From Microcoleus sp. FACHB-DQ6 (GTDB lineage Bacteria; Cyanobacteriota; Cyanobacteriia; Cyanobacteriales; Microcoleaceae): a stretch of 41,541 nucleotides of DNA. Made by a program: the position numbers and the translations under genes. A model generated the notes under the pieces. The model ran no database searches. It saw only the letters and a program-made list of their open reading frames with translations, and was not told the DNA's origin. The stretch spans positions 1-41,541 of the forward strand of contig JACJNV010000145.1 of the NCBI GenBank assembly GCA_014695175.1, given 5' to 3'. Position 1 is the stretch's first letter, and the number at the start of each line of letters is the position of its first letter. Of the stretch, positions 16,909-25,004 are shown piece by piece.

Positions 16909-18354
16909 ATGCTGCTTGGTATAGATTTAGGAACAGGCTCTGCTAAGGCATTGCTCCTAGCGACAGACGGAACCACTATAGGTGAAGCATCAAGCTCTTA
17001 TCCCGTTCATTCACCCCACCCTGGATGGGCTGAGTCGGAACCAGAAGATTGGTGGTTAGCTGTTGCCTCGGCTGTTAGGAAGGCAGTGGGAGATCGCGCC
17101 GATCGGGTAGAGGCGATCGCACTTTCAGGACAAATGCACGGTGTTGTCCTAGCTTCCGAGTCGGGTCAGCCCCTGCGCCCTGCTATCCTCTGGGCAGATA
17201 CTCGCTCTAGTGCCACGCTTAACACTTATCATTCGCTCGATGCTGCTATTCTAGAGCGCTTGGGCAACCCGATTACGGCTGGAATGGCGGGCCCCACTTT
17301 GTTGTGGCTACGAGAACACGAGGCTACTGTCTACACCGAAGCGCGTTGGGCACTCCAGCCAAAAGATTGGCTGCGGTTACGGCTGACTGGAGAAGTCGCA
17401 ACCGAACCATCTGATGCTAGCGGTACTTTGCTTTACGATGTTGTATCGGACAACTGGGCTGGGGAAGCAATCGGGGCGCTGAATCTACGTGGTGATTGGT
17501 TACCAAAAATTATCCCCTCTAGTGCGATCTCCGGCTACCTAACAACTATTGCTTCTGAGCATCTCGGCTTACCTGTTGGCTTACCGGTTATCGCTGGTGC
17601 TGCGGATACCGCAGCGGCGGCACTTGGTAACGGACTACTAGAGCCTGGATTGGTTCAACTAACGATCGGCACAGGCGCTCAAATCATTACACCTCGATCG
17701 CAACCAATTATCGATCGTCATGGTCGTACCCATCTCTATCGAACCGCCCTACCTAACCAGTGGTACACCCTTGCAGCAATGCAAAATGCCGGGTTAGCGC
17801 TTGAGTGGGTGCGAGGTATCCTCGGCTTGAGCTGGCAGGAAGTCTATACTAAAGCGTTTTCTGTTCCCCCAGGATGTGAAGGGTTGACATTTTTGCCGTA
17901 CCTCACGGGTGAGCGAACTCCACACCTTGATCCATATATACGTGGGGCATGGGTGGGGCTGGGACTTCATCACACACAGGCGCACCTGATGAGGGCAGCT
18001 TTAGAGGGAGTTGCTTTTGCCTTGCGACAAGGTTTTGAGGCACTTGAAGCAACAGGTTTTAAGGCGACAGAACTGCGTTTAGCAGGCGGTGGAACTGCAG
18101 AAATGCCTTGGAAACAATTACTGACCGATGTATTGAGAATACCCCTCTATGCAACTACAGTTGCTGCGGCTTCCGGACGTGGTGCTGCTCTACTGGCGGG
18201 TATCGGAATTGGCGTATACGCAGATGCTAATGACACCATCAAACTGGCAGCCACACCAATGCTTGCTGCCTCTCCCCAATCAGTTGATCCAATCCTAGAA
18301 GAGGCTTGGTTTCGATATCAATCCCTTTATCCACGACTTAAAAAAACGTCATAG
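16909..18354 (+). CDS. xylB: Xylulokinase (FGGY-family pentulose kinase)
   Basis: This 481-residue kinase begins with the ATP-binding strand GIDLGTGSAKALL (4-16). It contains LSGQMHG (72-78), the MHG being characteristic of xylulokinases, and LWADTRS (94-100). Putative catalytic base Asp233 is in AGAADTAAAALG. The C-terminal FGGY region includes LRLAGGGTAEMPWKQLL. It phosphorylates D-xylulose to xylulose-5-phosphate, an intermediate of the Calvin and pentose-phosphate cycles. Xylulose would come from D-arabitol or xylitol oxidation by the dehydrogenases of this locus. A GAGGA site lies 10 nt before the ATG. Sequence does not exclude a neighbouring substrate such as ribulose. Confidence 0.87.
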   Translation: MLLGIDLGTGSAKALLLATDGTTIGEASSSYPVHSPHPGWAESEPEDWWLAVASAVRKAVGDRADRVEAIALSGQMHGVVLASESGQPLRPAILWADTRSSATLNTYHSLDAAILERLGNPITAGMAGPTLLWLREHEATVYTEARWALQPKDWLRLRLTGEVATEPSDASGTLLYDVVSDNWAGEAIGALNLRGDWLPKIIPSSAISGYLTTIASEHLGLPVGLPVIAGAADTAAAALGNGLLEPGLVQLTIGTGAQIITPRSQPIIDRHGRTHLYRTALPNQWYTLAAMQNAGLALEWVRGILGLSWQEVYTKAFSVPPGCEGLTFLPYLTGERTPHLDPYIRGAWVGLGLHHTQAHLMRAALEGVAFALRQGFEALEATGFKATELRLAGGGTAEMPWKQLLTDVLRIPLYATTVAAASGRGAALLAGIGIGVYADANDTIKLAATPMLAASPQSVDPILEEAWFRYQSLYPRLKKTS

Positions 18355-18472
18355 GAGTTATGCCTAAAGGAGGAGGTACTAGAACCTATCCACAAATTAC
18401 TCTTAAGCTAAGACTGTTTAACATCAGTCAAATAAAATACCTAAATTTACTACAAGAAGAGGGAGATATTAC

Positions 18473-20053
18473 ATGAATATATTAGCTGGAATTAAGCTAC
18501 CAAAATCAGCCGAAACCTCGGATGTATATATACGGTGTAATGAATCGGTCTCTATAAACTACCAGGAAGATGACAAAAAAGTTGTTTTATCTCGGGGTGG
18601 TGTTGTCTCCTCAAATTCTTACTTTAATTCGTTTTACGAGAGATATTATACTCAATATACAACTCTTAGCTCTATCTACTATGTGCTGAAACTTGAAGGC
18701 GATTTTAAAGTTTCTGTTTACCGAGAATTTGATGGACAAAAAAACAAAGAAATAATTTCTGAAGAGAGCTTTGAGAAATGTCAATTCTCTGACCCTGTAA
18801 AAATCTCACCAATAAATCTCCTTCAAGGTAAAAAAGCGGGCAGAATATATTTTGAAATAACTTGTTCTAGTGAACAGGGTGAATTTAAAGGGGCATGGAT
18901 AGCAACCGATCAAAGTAAAACTAGAGAAGCATCCTTGGGAATTGTAATTTGCACCTTTAAAAAAGAGGACTTCATACAAAATACATTAAGTGCAATTTTT
19001 CAAGATGAATTACTAGAAACCAAGGACTTTAAAGTATTCGTTGTTGATAATGGTAGAACTTTAGATGAAGCTGATTTCGGAAAGCCAAAACTGAGGCTAG
19101 TTCCTAATATAAATGCTGGTGGAAGCGGGGGCTTTACCAGAGGGTTGGTCGAAGCTTTAGAGGAAGAAAAATATTCTCACTTTTTGCTTATGGATGATGA
19201 TATAGAGTTAGAAAGTGAATGTATTTATAAATTATTTCCTTTGTATGAATACGCCAATTCTGATTTTGCTGTAGCGGGTGGACTGCTAAATTTACAAAAA
19301 AAGTATATGTTGTATGAAGCAGGAGCATCGTACAACGCCTATTCTAAAACTAGAGGATTTGGACCTGGGGCATTAATTGCTTTAAATTATAATATCGATT
19401 TACGAGATTCTAATTCTCTCAACAGGTTGCTGAAGGAAGAAGATGTAGATTATGGCGGATTTTGGTTTTTCTCTTTTTCTAAGGAACTCGTTGAACAAAC
19501 TAAATTACCGCTGCCTTTATTTATCAAAATAGATGATGTAGAGTTTGGCTTAAGAATAAAAGAGTTGGGCAATAACATTGTAGCTTTTCCATCACTGGCG
19601 GTGTGGCATCAACCAGCGGCGGCCAAAAATGTAAATTGGGAAAATTATTATTATATCCGCAATGATTTAATAGCTTATTCCATCCATTATTCTCCAGAAT
19701 ATATGGCTGCAGTTGAGCATTTGACAAAAGTAATACTTCAGGCTTTAGCAAAATTTGATTACAATCATGTAGAGATGGTTGTAAAAGCTTTTGAAGACTA
19801 TCTAAAAGGCCCAGATTTTATCAAAAACACTGACCCAGAAAGCTTTCACATGAGCATTGTAAAGCTTAGTAAAAGCTATAACAACCAAAATGAGGTAGAT
19901 AAAGTAGCTGGTACTAACCTTTTGACTAGGTGGTTTAAAGTTGCTGCTGAAGGTAGTAATGAATGGTCATCCGTAAGGGAAAAATGGAAAAGTGCTGCCC
20001 AGGAGATAACATCTACTATATTTTGGCAGCAATACCTTGGGCTAAAGAAATAG
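18473..20053 (+). CDS. GlfT2-like family 2 glycosyltransferase (galactofuranosyltransferase-type)
   Basis: This 526-residue protein has an N-terminal beta-rich domain (about 1-155), a GT-A catalytic domain opening SLGIVICTFKKEDFIQ, and a helical C-terminal tail. Key residues match GlfT2-type enzymes: Asp241-Asp243 in LMDDDIE for metal and nucleotide binding, Asp354-Asp355 in IKIDDVEFGLR as catalytic base region, and Trp378-His379 in VWHQP. GlfT2 polymerises galactofuranose from UDP-galactofuranose in mycobacterial cell walls, so a surface polysaccharide role is likely here, though donor and acceptor are unknown. The gene is clearly more AT-rich than its neighbours, suggesting separate acquisition. 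No UDP-galactopyranose mutase is seen in the window. A GAGGGAG site precedes the ATG. Confidence 0.75.
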   Translation: MNILAGIKLPKSAETSDVYIRCNESVSINYQEDDKKVVLSRGGVVSSNSYFNSFYERYYTQYTTLSSIYYVLKLEGDFKVSVYREFDGQKNKEIISEESFEKCQFSDPVKISPINLLQGKKAGRIYFEITCSSEQGEFKGAWIATDQSKTREASLGIVICTFKKEDFIQNTLSAIFQDELLETKDFKVFVVDNGRTLDEADFGKPKLRLVPNINAGGSGGFTRGLVEALEEEKYSHFLLMDDDIELESECIYKLFPLYEYANSDFAVAGGLLNLQKKYMLYEAGASYNAYSKTRGFGPGALIALNYNIDLRDSNSLNRLLKEEDVDYGGFWFFSFSKELVEQTKLPLPLFIKIDDVEFGLRIKELGNNIVAFPSLAVWHQPAAAKNVNWENYYYIRNDLIAYSIHYSPEYMAAVEHLTKVILQALAKFDYNHVEMVVKAFEDYLKGPDFIKNTDPESFHMSIVKLSKSYNNQNEVDKVAGTNLLTRWFKVAAEGSNEWSSVREKWKSAAQEITSTIFWQQYLGLKK

Positions 20054-20146
20054 AATTGACCGCCTCCACTGGTTGATGGTTGACAGCTTAGGCCGCCAGC
20101 AACTCAACCATTCACAACAAAAGCGCCTTGGGATTAATTGTGGTAG

Positions 20147-20231
20147 TTGACACTCCCCCGTCACAACGTAGCTTGACGGGGGATTCTTCCTTCACAGCTT
20201 GATGCCAAGTAAAAGCAGTGCCTTTACTTGG
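20147..20231 (-). repeat. IS200/IS605 right-end-like double hairpin (possible orphan TnpB-guide-RNA-type sequence)
   Basis: TTGACACT (20147-20154), stem CCCCCGTC (20155-20162) pairing with GACGGGGG (20175-20182), then ATTCTTCC. A second hairpin follows at 20205-20231: CCAAGTAAA pairing with TTTACTTGG. The order matches the hairpin at 11111. IS200/IS605 tnpB elements end this way, and their guide RNA (omega/re-RNA) spans such hairpins. No tnpB is attached. The 620-bp gap 20054-20676 holds this, two further repeats (next entries) and no gene. Confidence 0.45.
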
Positions 20232-20301
20232 TCTTACTCTAGGTTCAGAAGCTACTGAGGTATGCCCTACGTCTCAAATTCGGAATAGTAAATTCGAGTT
20301 C

Positions 20302-20357
20302 ACTGTTGACGGTTGACTGTTCACGGCGTCAACAGTCAACAGTCAACCGTCAACAGT
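20302..20357. repeat. 20-bp perfect inverted repeat built of TCAACAGT-type units
   Basis: ACTGTTGACGGTTGACTGTT (20302-20321) is exactly complementary to 20338-20357. A smaller hairpin, ATCATTCCGG with CCGGAAATGAT, follows at 20362-20389. The unit is close to the AACAGTT/AACAGTC heptamer array at 36884. It is likely a mobile or slippage-prone repeat. Confidence 0.7.
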
Positions 20358-20415
20358 CAACATCATTCCGGTGTAACCGGAAATGATATGAAAGCCAATT
20401 TACAGCAGATGGCAA

Positions 20416-20573
20416 GCTTATAGACCAATACGGTTCAGATAAGACCGATCCCCCCTAGCCCCCCTTAAAAAGGGGGGGACAAGAAGTTGCTCTTGCGTCC
20501 CCCGTATTAAGGGGGATTTAGGGGGATCTCCGGGGAATTAACAGTGTTAACTGAACCGTATTGGCTTATAGAC
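20416..20573. mobile_element. MITE of 138 bp with 13-bp terminal inverted repeats and 10-bp target-site duplication
   Basis: The element runs from 20426 to 20563. Its ends are CAATACGGTTCAG and CTGAACCGTATTG. Both sides carry the identical flank GCTTATAGAC (20416-20425 and 20564-20573), a target-site duplication. The inside is a C-rich/G-rich palindrome (CCCCCCTAGCCCC... and ...GGGGGATTTAGGGGGATC) like those at 6381-6597. It has no reading frame, so it must be moved by a transposase elsewhere that recognises the same ends. The intact duplication suggests a fairly recent insertion. Confidence 0.85.
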
Positions 20574-20676
20574 GGCAATAGCAGCATTTAGAAAACCAGT
20601 TTTTTAGATGTTGAGGATTAATTAAATCAAGTACGAAGTGCGACCCGAATTTAGTATCAGATGGAAGCAACTTGAG

Positions 20677-21492
20677 TTAAATGATGACATAATCTTCGCC
20701 CACAACAGATTGAGTGACCTGTGGTTCCGGCTCTATTGGGTCGCTGTAATGAGTGTCAATGTATTTCATGAAACTTTCCCGATAAGCTTTGAGATGCGAG
20801 TTAAGTGCTTCGATATCCTGCTCTCCTGTCGCGAAACCCCTCTCTCTTCTGAAGTGACCGGATTCCTTAACAAAAGCCATGTCAACTTGCCACAAAGCTG
20901 AATCAACCGGGCGATATGACAAATCAACAATATCGTAAGCTGCGAAGCCTTGGGACTTCATAAAACTCATTACATCATACATCTGACCGAACAAAGTAAC
21001 TTCTACAATTACATATTCAGTCTGCTGCAAAATCTCAGTTGCTCCTGCTAAAACATCTAATTCTTGTCCGTCTACATCAACTTTAATTAAATACGGGCCT
21101 GGCAAATTTCTTTCCCTGCATATTCCATCCAGGGTAATTGCTGGTATTTTTCTCAAATAAGGATCGCTGCTGTCAGTAACGCGATTTTCAGAAATGGAAG
21201 AATGCAACATAGAGGGACTGACGTTAAGCGTGAAAACTCCCGCTTCTTTGGTCGCTGCAGCGATAATGTATTCTGCACTTTTGAGCTTGCGGCAAATTTT
21301 GGCGAGATAAGGTTCATTTTCGGCGATGGGTTCAATTAGCAAATGTCGGGAATTAGGGAAAGTATCGTAAAGGTTAAAAGTTCCCAAGGCCGCACCGACA
21401 TCAATCACAGTTTTTGGTTCAAAACCTAACTGTTTAGCCAGCAGCAAGCTGCCTGACATCGAGTTTCTGAGAATTCCTGTTTGTTGGCTCAC
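20677..21492 (-). CDS. FkbM-family SAM-dependent methyltransferase
   Basis: This 271-residue protein has the FkbM fold. The SAM-binding motif is TVIDVGAALGTF (28-39), and the family signature is YLIKVDVDGQELDVLAGA (residues ~133-150). FkbM enzymes O-methylate sugars or polyketide-type hydroxyls. In cyanobacteria they often sit with surface-polysaccharide glycosyltransferases, and a GT2 gene lies 620 bp away on the opposite strand. The last ~50 residues are hydrophilic with no recognisable domain. The specific substrate is unknown. Confidence 0.85.
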   Translation of the reverse strand: MSQQTGILRNSMSGSLLLAKQLGFEPKTVIDVGAALGTFNLYDTFPNSRHLLIEPIAENEPYLAKICRKLKSAEYIIAAATKEAGVFTLNVSPSMLHSSISENRVTDSSDPYLRKIPAITLDGICRERNLPGPYLIKVDVDGQELDVLAGATEILQQTEYVIVEVTLFGQMYDVMSFMKSQGFAAYDIVDLSYRPVDSALWQVDMAFVKESGHFRRERGFATGEQDIEALNSHLKAYRESFMKYIDTHYSDPIEPEPQVTQSVVGEDYVII

Positions 21493-21668
21493 AATTTTTT
21501 CCTGATTTCAATGTGGATATAATTAATATTATGTCTGGCAGCAGAGTTATTGTATGTCCGAATAATGAAACGAAGCAATCGCAAACCTCGGCGATTGCTT
21601 CCCTTCGGATCGCAATGACAGAAATAGGTTTTAACTGAGATGTTGCACCATTCTAAAGCAGTTTTTTA

Positions 21669-21734
21669 GGAACAGGCATCTTGCCTGTTCCACAAAGAGT
21701 GAATTTTATTGTGGAACAGGCATCTTGCCTGTTC
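21669..21734. repeat. Paired GGAACAGGC palindromic repeat (copy 1)
   Basis: Two hairpins of GGAACAGGCATCTTGCCTGTTC type, at 21669-21691 and 21713-21734, are joined by a short AT-rich linker. The same unit occurs at 26464-26530 and 27230-27345. It fills most of the 280-bp gap between the FkbM gene and the next gene. Confidence 0.85.
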
Positions 21735-21772
21735 TTGAGTATGGTGCAAGATGTGAGTTTCAACGCAACCTG

Positions 21773-22282
21773 CTACGATTTCGCCGACTTCTGCGCCTTG
21801 TTTTCCGGTTCGACAGATTGCAAAGCTTCGTCGAGAATTGCCCGTGCTTCTTCGGCTTTACTTCTAGCTTCTCGATAGCGGACATTAGCTTGAGCGAAGT
21901 TTTTGAGAACCTTGAAACCATCTTTCAAACGACCAATTTCCTCGGCAGTTACAGCCTCATCGGTAAACAAAATGTCGATCGCAGCCCGGATTTTGAGTGC
22001 TTCTTCGCGGGATTCCATGACTTTCAATTTGAGACTTGCCAAATTGCTCAAAATCTGGACGGCTTCAGTAATCGCGTCCTCGCCTTCAGACGCAGCATCT
22101 TCGATATCCTTAACTTCAACAAACTGCTTGGGCCCAAATCCCTCCACGAGTTCCGTAGGCAGCTTGCCCTCATCCATGAGATCCATCAGCCGATCCATCG
22201 CTTCTTCCCGGGCTTTGGCTGAATCTTTCCCTTTGACAGTTAAAATAATTTCGGGGCTTTGAGGAAGTGTATAGCGAACCAT
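21773..22282 (-). CDS. Conserved cyanobacterial protein of unknown function
   Basis: A 169-residue protein if translation starts at the ATG at 22282 (MVRYTLPQSPEI). An upstream in-frame codon at 22309 is possible but gives a dissimilar nine-residue extension. The sequence is strongly charged and mostly helical, with likely coiled-coil from residue ~70 to the end (for example LASLKLKVMESREEALKIRA and YREARSKAEEARAILDEAL). The end is rich in Lys and Ser. No membrane segment or enzyme motif is visible. I recognise it only as a type of short helical protein common in cyanobacterial genomes. It is divergent from the next small membrane gene. Confidence 0.75.
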   Translation of the reverse strand: MVRYTLPQSPEIILTVKGKDSAKAREEAMDRLMDLMDEGKLPTELVEGFGPKQFVEVKDIEDAASEGEDAITEAVQILSNLASLKLKVMESREEALKIRAAIDILFTDEAVTAEEIGRLKDGFKVLKNFAQANVRYREARSKAEEARAILDEALQSVEPENKAQKSAKS

Positions 22283-22419
22283 ATTTTGACAGCCTGTGCG
22301 CGAAAACAATTGAATGATATTTTATCTTTATTCGATCGCCAGTTGCAGCTATCGATCCGCTCCATTACCAACCGCTTGCCAAAACTTGACACATATACAC
22401 TCAAAAGGAACCCTCGACA

Positions 22420-22662
22420 ATGAAAGATAAATTTCTTAACTTTCTCAACTTGATTTTAGTAGCTGATGTATTTTTCGTCTTTGCCAGTTTTGCGTGGTTT
22501 GCGATCGCAGTAGCAGGTCGATCGACCGGGGTGAATCTCGGTTTTGATTTGTGGTACAGTCTCTGGCAGCCCGTATTTAATCCCGCCCTGGGAATTCTTA
22601 TGGGCGGTGCTATTCTCAGCGGTATAATTAACCAAGTTTCTAAACGCCTCAATCCCAAGTAA
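22420..22662 (+). CDS. Small two-helix membrane protein, conserved hypothetical
   Basis: This 80-residue protein has two hydrophobic segments, about residues 9-33 (LNLILVADVFFVFASFAWFAIAV) and 53-73 (NPALGILMGGAILSGII), joined by a linker with WYSLWQP. The positive C-terminus (SKRLNPK) suggests it lies in the cytoplasm. An AAAAGGA site lies 7 nt before the ATG. No function can be given; proteins like this are common and short in cyanobacteria. Confidence 0.75.
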   Translation: MKDKFLNFLNLILVADVFFVFASFAWFAIAVAGRSTGVNLGFDLWYSLWQPVFNPALGILMGGAILSGIINQVSKRLNPK

Positions 22663-22975
22663 AATTGATGTTTTGTTGGAGACGGTGATTGGCGATGCTA
22701 CTTAGTTGGCGATCGAACTTGTGGGATGCGTCAGAAATGAGGCACTCCATTAGGTCGATTAAGCTTAAAAATACATAAGTAGTCAAAAGCGAGTGAAAAG
22801 CTCTCTGAATGAGCGATCTCTTAGGAAAGCAATCACAAAAGTTATGATAGCTTTACATTCTGTAACAGAGTAAAGTTTATTTTCGCCTACCTATTTACGT
22901 TGAAAATCACGATTGGGCGATCGGGATCTAAAAAAATCAAGTCATGTTCTGAGTAACAAAAGTCGGGCATTAATT

Positions 22976-24058
22976 ATGGGAGAACAAAAATGTATCGGTA
23001 TCCTCACCAGCGGGGGTGACTGTGCAGGCTTAAACGCAGTTATCCGAGCCGTTGTCCACCGCGCAACGGGAACTTACAATTGGAAAGTGATGGGCATTCG
23101 TCAAGCCACCAAGGGATTGATGAGTCGTCCCCCTCAAGCAATTCCCTTGGATATTGAGAAAGTAGACTCGTGGCTCACCATTGGCGGTACGATGCTAGGC
23201 ACGACAAATGAGGGCAATCCTTTTGCCTTCCCGATGTCTGATGGGACTCTACGCGATTGTTCTGAGGACATTATCGAAGGCTATCACCAACTAGGTTTGG
23301 ATGCCTTAATTGGCATTGGTGGCGATGGCAGTCTTGCCATTCTCAGGAAGATTGCTCAACAAGGTAATTTGAATTTAGTTGCTATTCCTAAAACTATTGA
23401 TAATGATGTCGGAATTACTGAGCGTTCTATCGGTTTTGATACGGCTGTCAATATTGCTACTGAAGCACTAGATCGCTTGCATTTTACTGCGGCTAGTCAC
23501 AGTCGCGTTATGATTGTTGAAGTCATGGGACGCGATGCCGGACATATTGCGATCAGTGCCGGAATTTCTGGGGGAGCTGATATAATTCTGATTCCGGAAA
23601 TCCCTTACAAAATTTCCCAAATCTGTGCCCAAATTCAAGAACGCCAAGACCGGGGAAAAAACTACTGTTTAATTATAGTAGCGGAGGCAGTTCGCACAGA
23701 AGCAGGCGAGTTAGTAATGCACACAAATCGCTTAGGTCAAAGTCGATTAGGCGGAATTGGTCAGTATTTAGCTGATACAATTTCTGACTGTAGCGGTGCA
23801 GAAACTCGCGTCACCGTTTTGGGACATACTCAACGCGGGGGAACTCCTTCACCGCTAGAAAGATTAATTGCTTCGGCTTTTGGCGTGGCAGCAGTTGATT
23901 TAGTTGCCGAAGAGAAATACGACTGCATGGTATCTTGGCAAAAGCGGGAAGTTGTGAGCGTTCCTCTGGAAGATGCGATCGCCAAATACAGACCTGTAGA
24001 GTTCAATGGTACTCTGGTTAAAACGGCCCGCGGTTTAGGGATTTGTCTGGGAGACTAA
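22976..24058 (+). CDS. pfkA: 6-phosphofructokinase, probably ATP-dependent
   Basis: A 360-residue cytosolic glycolytic enzyme that phosphorylates fructose-6-phosphate. GILTSGGDCAGLNAVIR (8-24) begins the nucleotide-binding site. GGDGS (115-119) has Gly where PPi enzymes normally carry Asp, pointing to ATP. The catalytic motif is PKTIDND (138-144), with Lys where E. coli PfkA has Gly, a mix seen in group III enzymes. Substrate-binding GRDAGHIA and the GHTQRGG loop are also present. The ATG at 22976 was chosen because the upstream in-frame TTG at 22913 only adds a non-conserved stretch. If mannitol or sorbitol is oxidised to fructose, this enzyme would act downstream of a fructokinase not seen here. 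Confidence 0.92.
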   Translation: MGEQKCIGILTSGGDCAGLNAVIRAVVHRATGTYNWKVMGIRQATKGLMSRPPQAIPLDIEKVDSWLTIGGTMLGTTNEGNPFAFPMSDGTLRDCSEDIIEGYHQLGLDALIGIGGDGSLAILRKIAQQGNLNLVAIPKTIDNDVGITERSIGFDTAVNIATEALDRLHFTAASHSRVMIVEVMGRDAGHIAISAGISGGADIILIPEIPYKISQICAQIQERQDRGKNYCLIIVAEAVRTEAGELVMHTNRLGQSRLGGIGQYLADTISDCSGAETRVTVLGHTQRGGTPSPLERLIASAFGVAAVDLVAEEKYDCMVSWQKREVVSVPLEDAIAKYRPVEFNGTLVKTARGLGICLGD

Positions 24059-24252
24059 ACAATTACCCGTCCGATTTCTCAAAGGTTTAGTCGGGGACGC
24101 ACTCAGAACCACGAAACTGGGTTAACCGAGACTGAGGGTTTTAAGCCAGTGTATTGTGGTTAAAAAACCAAGGTGCTCACCGACAGTGCTTCCAGGACTA
24201 ATATTAACCTGGAAGTAGTGGCGTTTCAACTATGATTAGTGTACCTTGCAAT

Positions 24253-24299
24253 TAGTTCCGAGCGAGTATCGACCTCGAGTGCGATCGCGCTCGGAACTA
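24253..24299. repeat. 12-bp inverted repeat ahead of the thioesterase gene
   Basis: TAGTTCCGAGCG (24253-24264) pairs with CGCTCGGAACTA (24288-24299); the loop includes a HIP1-like GCGATCGC. It lies 33 bp before the TTG start of the next gene. There is no T-run, so it is a repeat and not a terminator. Confidence 0.65.
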
Positions 24300-24331
24300 C
24301 AAAATACCGCACCAAGTAGAAAGGTGAGAAA

Positions 24332-24754
24332 TTGACACCATTTACTGCACAAATTAGAGTGCGCCATTACGAAATGGACGCCCTCGGTCACGTCAATAAT
24401 GCTGTCTACCAGCATTATTTAGAACACGCTGCGATCGAACATTTAGAACACTTGGGATTTACACTCGATCGCTACCGGGAACTGGGCGGCGTCTTTGTAA
24501 TGCGGCGGATAGAGATTGACTATTTGCGATCGGCCGCTGCGGGCGATCGATTGGAGATATCCACTTGGATCGAACAAATGCGCGGCCCGCGCGCTGTCCG
24601 CCGCTACGAAATTCGCTTAGCTGGAAGTGACGAAATCTTGTTAAAAGCCGAGGCGCTTTGGGTTTGGGTTGAAGTTACCACCATGCGACCGCGAGCAATT
24701 CCCAAACAAATAATTGATATTTTTGAATCACAATCTCAAGCATTACCAACATAG
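24332..24754 (+). CDS. Hotdog-fold acyl-CoA thioesterase (4HBT/YbgC-type)
   Basis: This 140-residue protein is the size of a single hotdog domain. The family motif is YEMDALGHVNNAVYQHYLEHA, with the conserved Asp and the HVNN segment that forms the active-site turn; central helix and strands follow (RRIEIDYLRSAAAGDRLEI). Such enzymes hydrolyse acyl- or hydroxybenzoyl-CoA/ACP; in cyanobacteria one role is 1,4-dihydroxy-2-naphthoyl-CoA hydrolysis in phylloquinone synthesis, which cannot be assigned here. The start is a TTG with an AAGGTGAG site 5-6 nt upstream, and no ATG upstream fits. Confidence 0.82.
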   Translation: MTPFTAQIRVRHYEMDALGHVNNAVYQHYLEHAAIEHLEHLGFTLDRYRELGGVFVMRRIEIDYLRSAAAGDRLEISTWIEQMRGPRAVRRYEIRLAGSDEILLKAEALWVWVEVTTMRPRAIPKQIIDIFESQSQALPT

Positions 24755-25004
24755 AGAAAAAATCAACTATTATATTTGCAAAATCCTATAAAAATCTATT
24801 GGTTTGTAGTGAGGACTTCAGTCCCCTATTCCGCGTTTGTAGAAGTGCAAAAAGTTGATTGTCGCCGGGGCCGCAAATCCCGATGGCAAAAAGTCGGATC
24901 CCCCGCCTGCCAGTTTGGATGTCACAGAGGTACGATGGAATATAGGGAGGGAGGCCAAGCCGGCGAAGGTTAAGCTTGGTGACAATACCCACAGGAAGGA
25001 AAAA

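Noticed and set aside
18360-18476. 38-codon frame (MPKGGGTRTYPQ...) overlapping the glycosyltransferase ATG
   Set aside because: The AGGAG is only 2 nt before its ATG, there is no recognisable product, and the glycosyltransferase has its own ribosome site.
20302-20389. CRISPR-like repeat region
   Set aside because: Units are inverted and adjacent without spacers of fixed length, and no cas genes are seen.
22913-22975. TTG start for phosphofructokinase
   Set aside because: It would add 21 residues not found at the start of this enzyme family; the ATG at 22976 gives the normal N-terminus.
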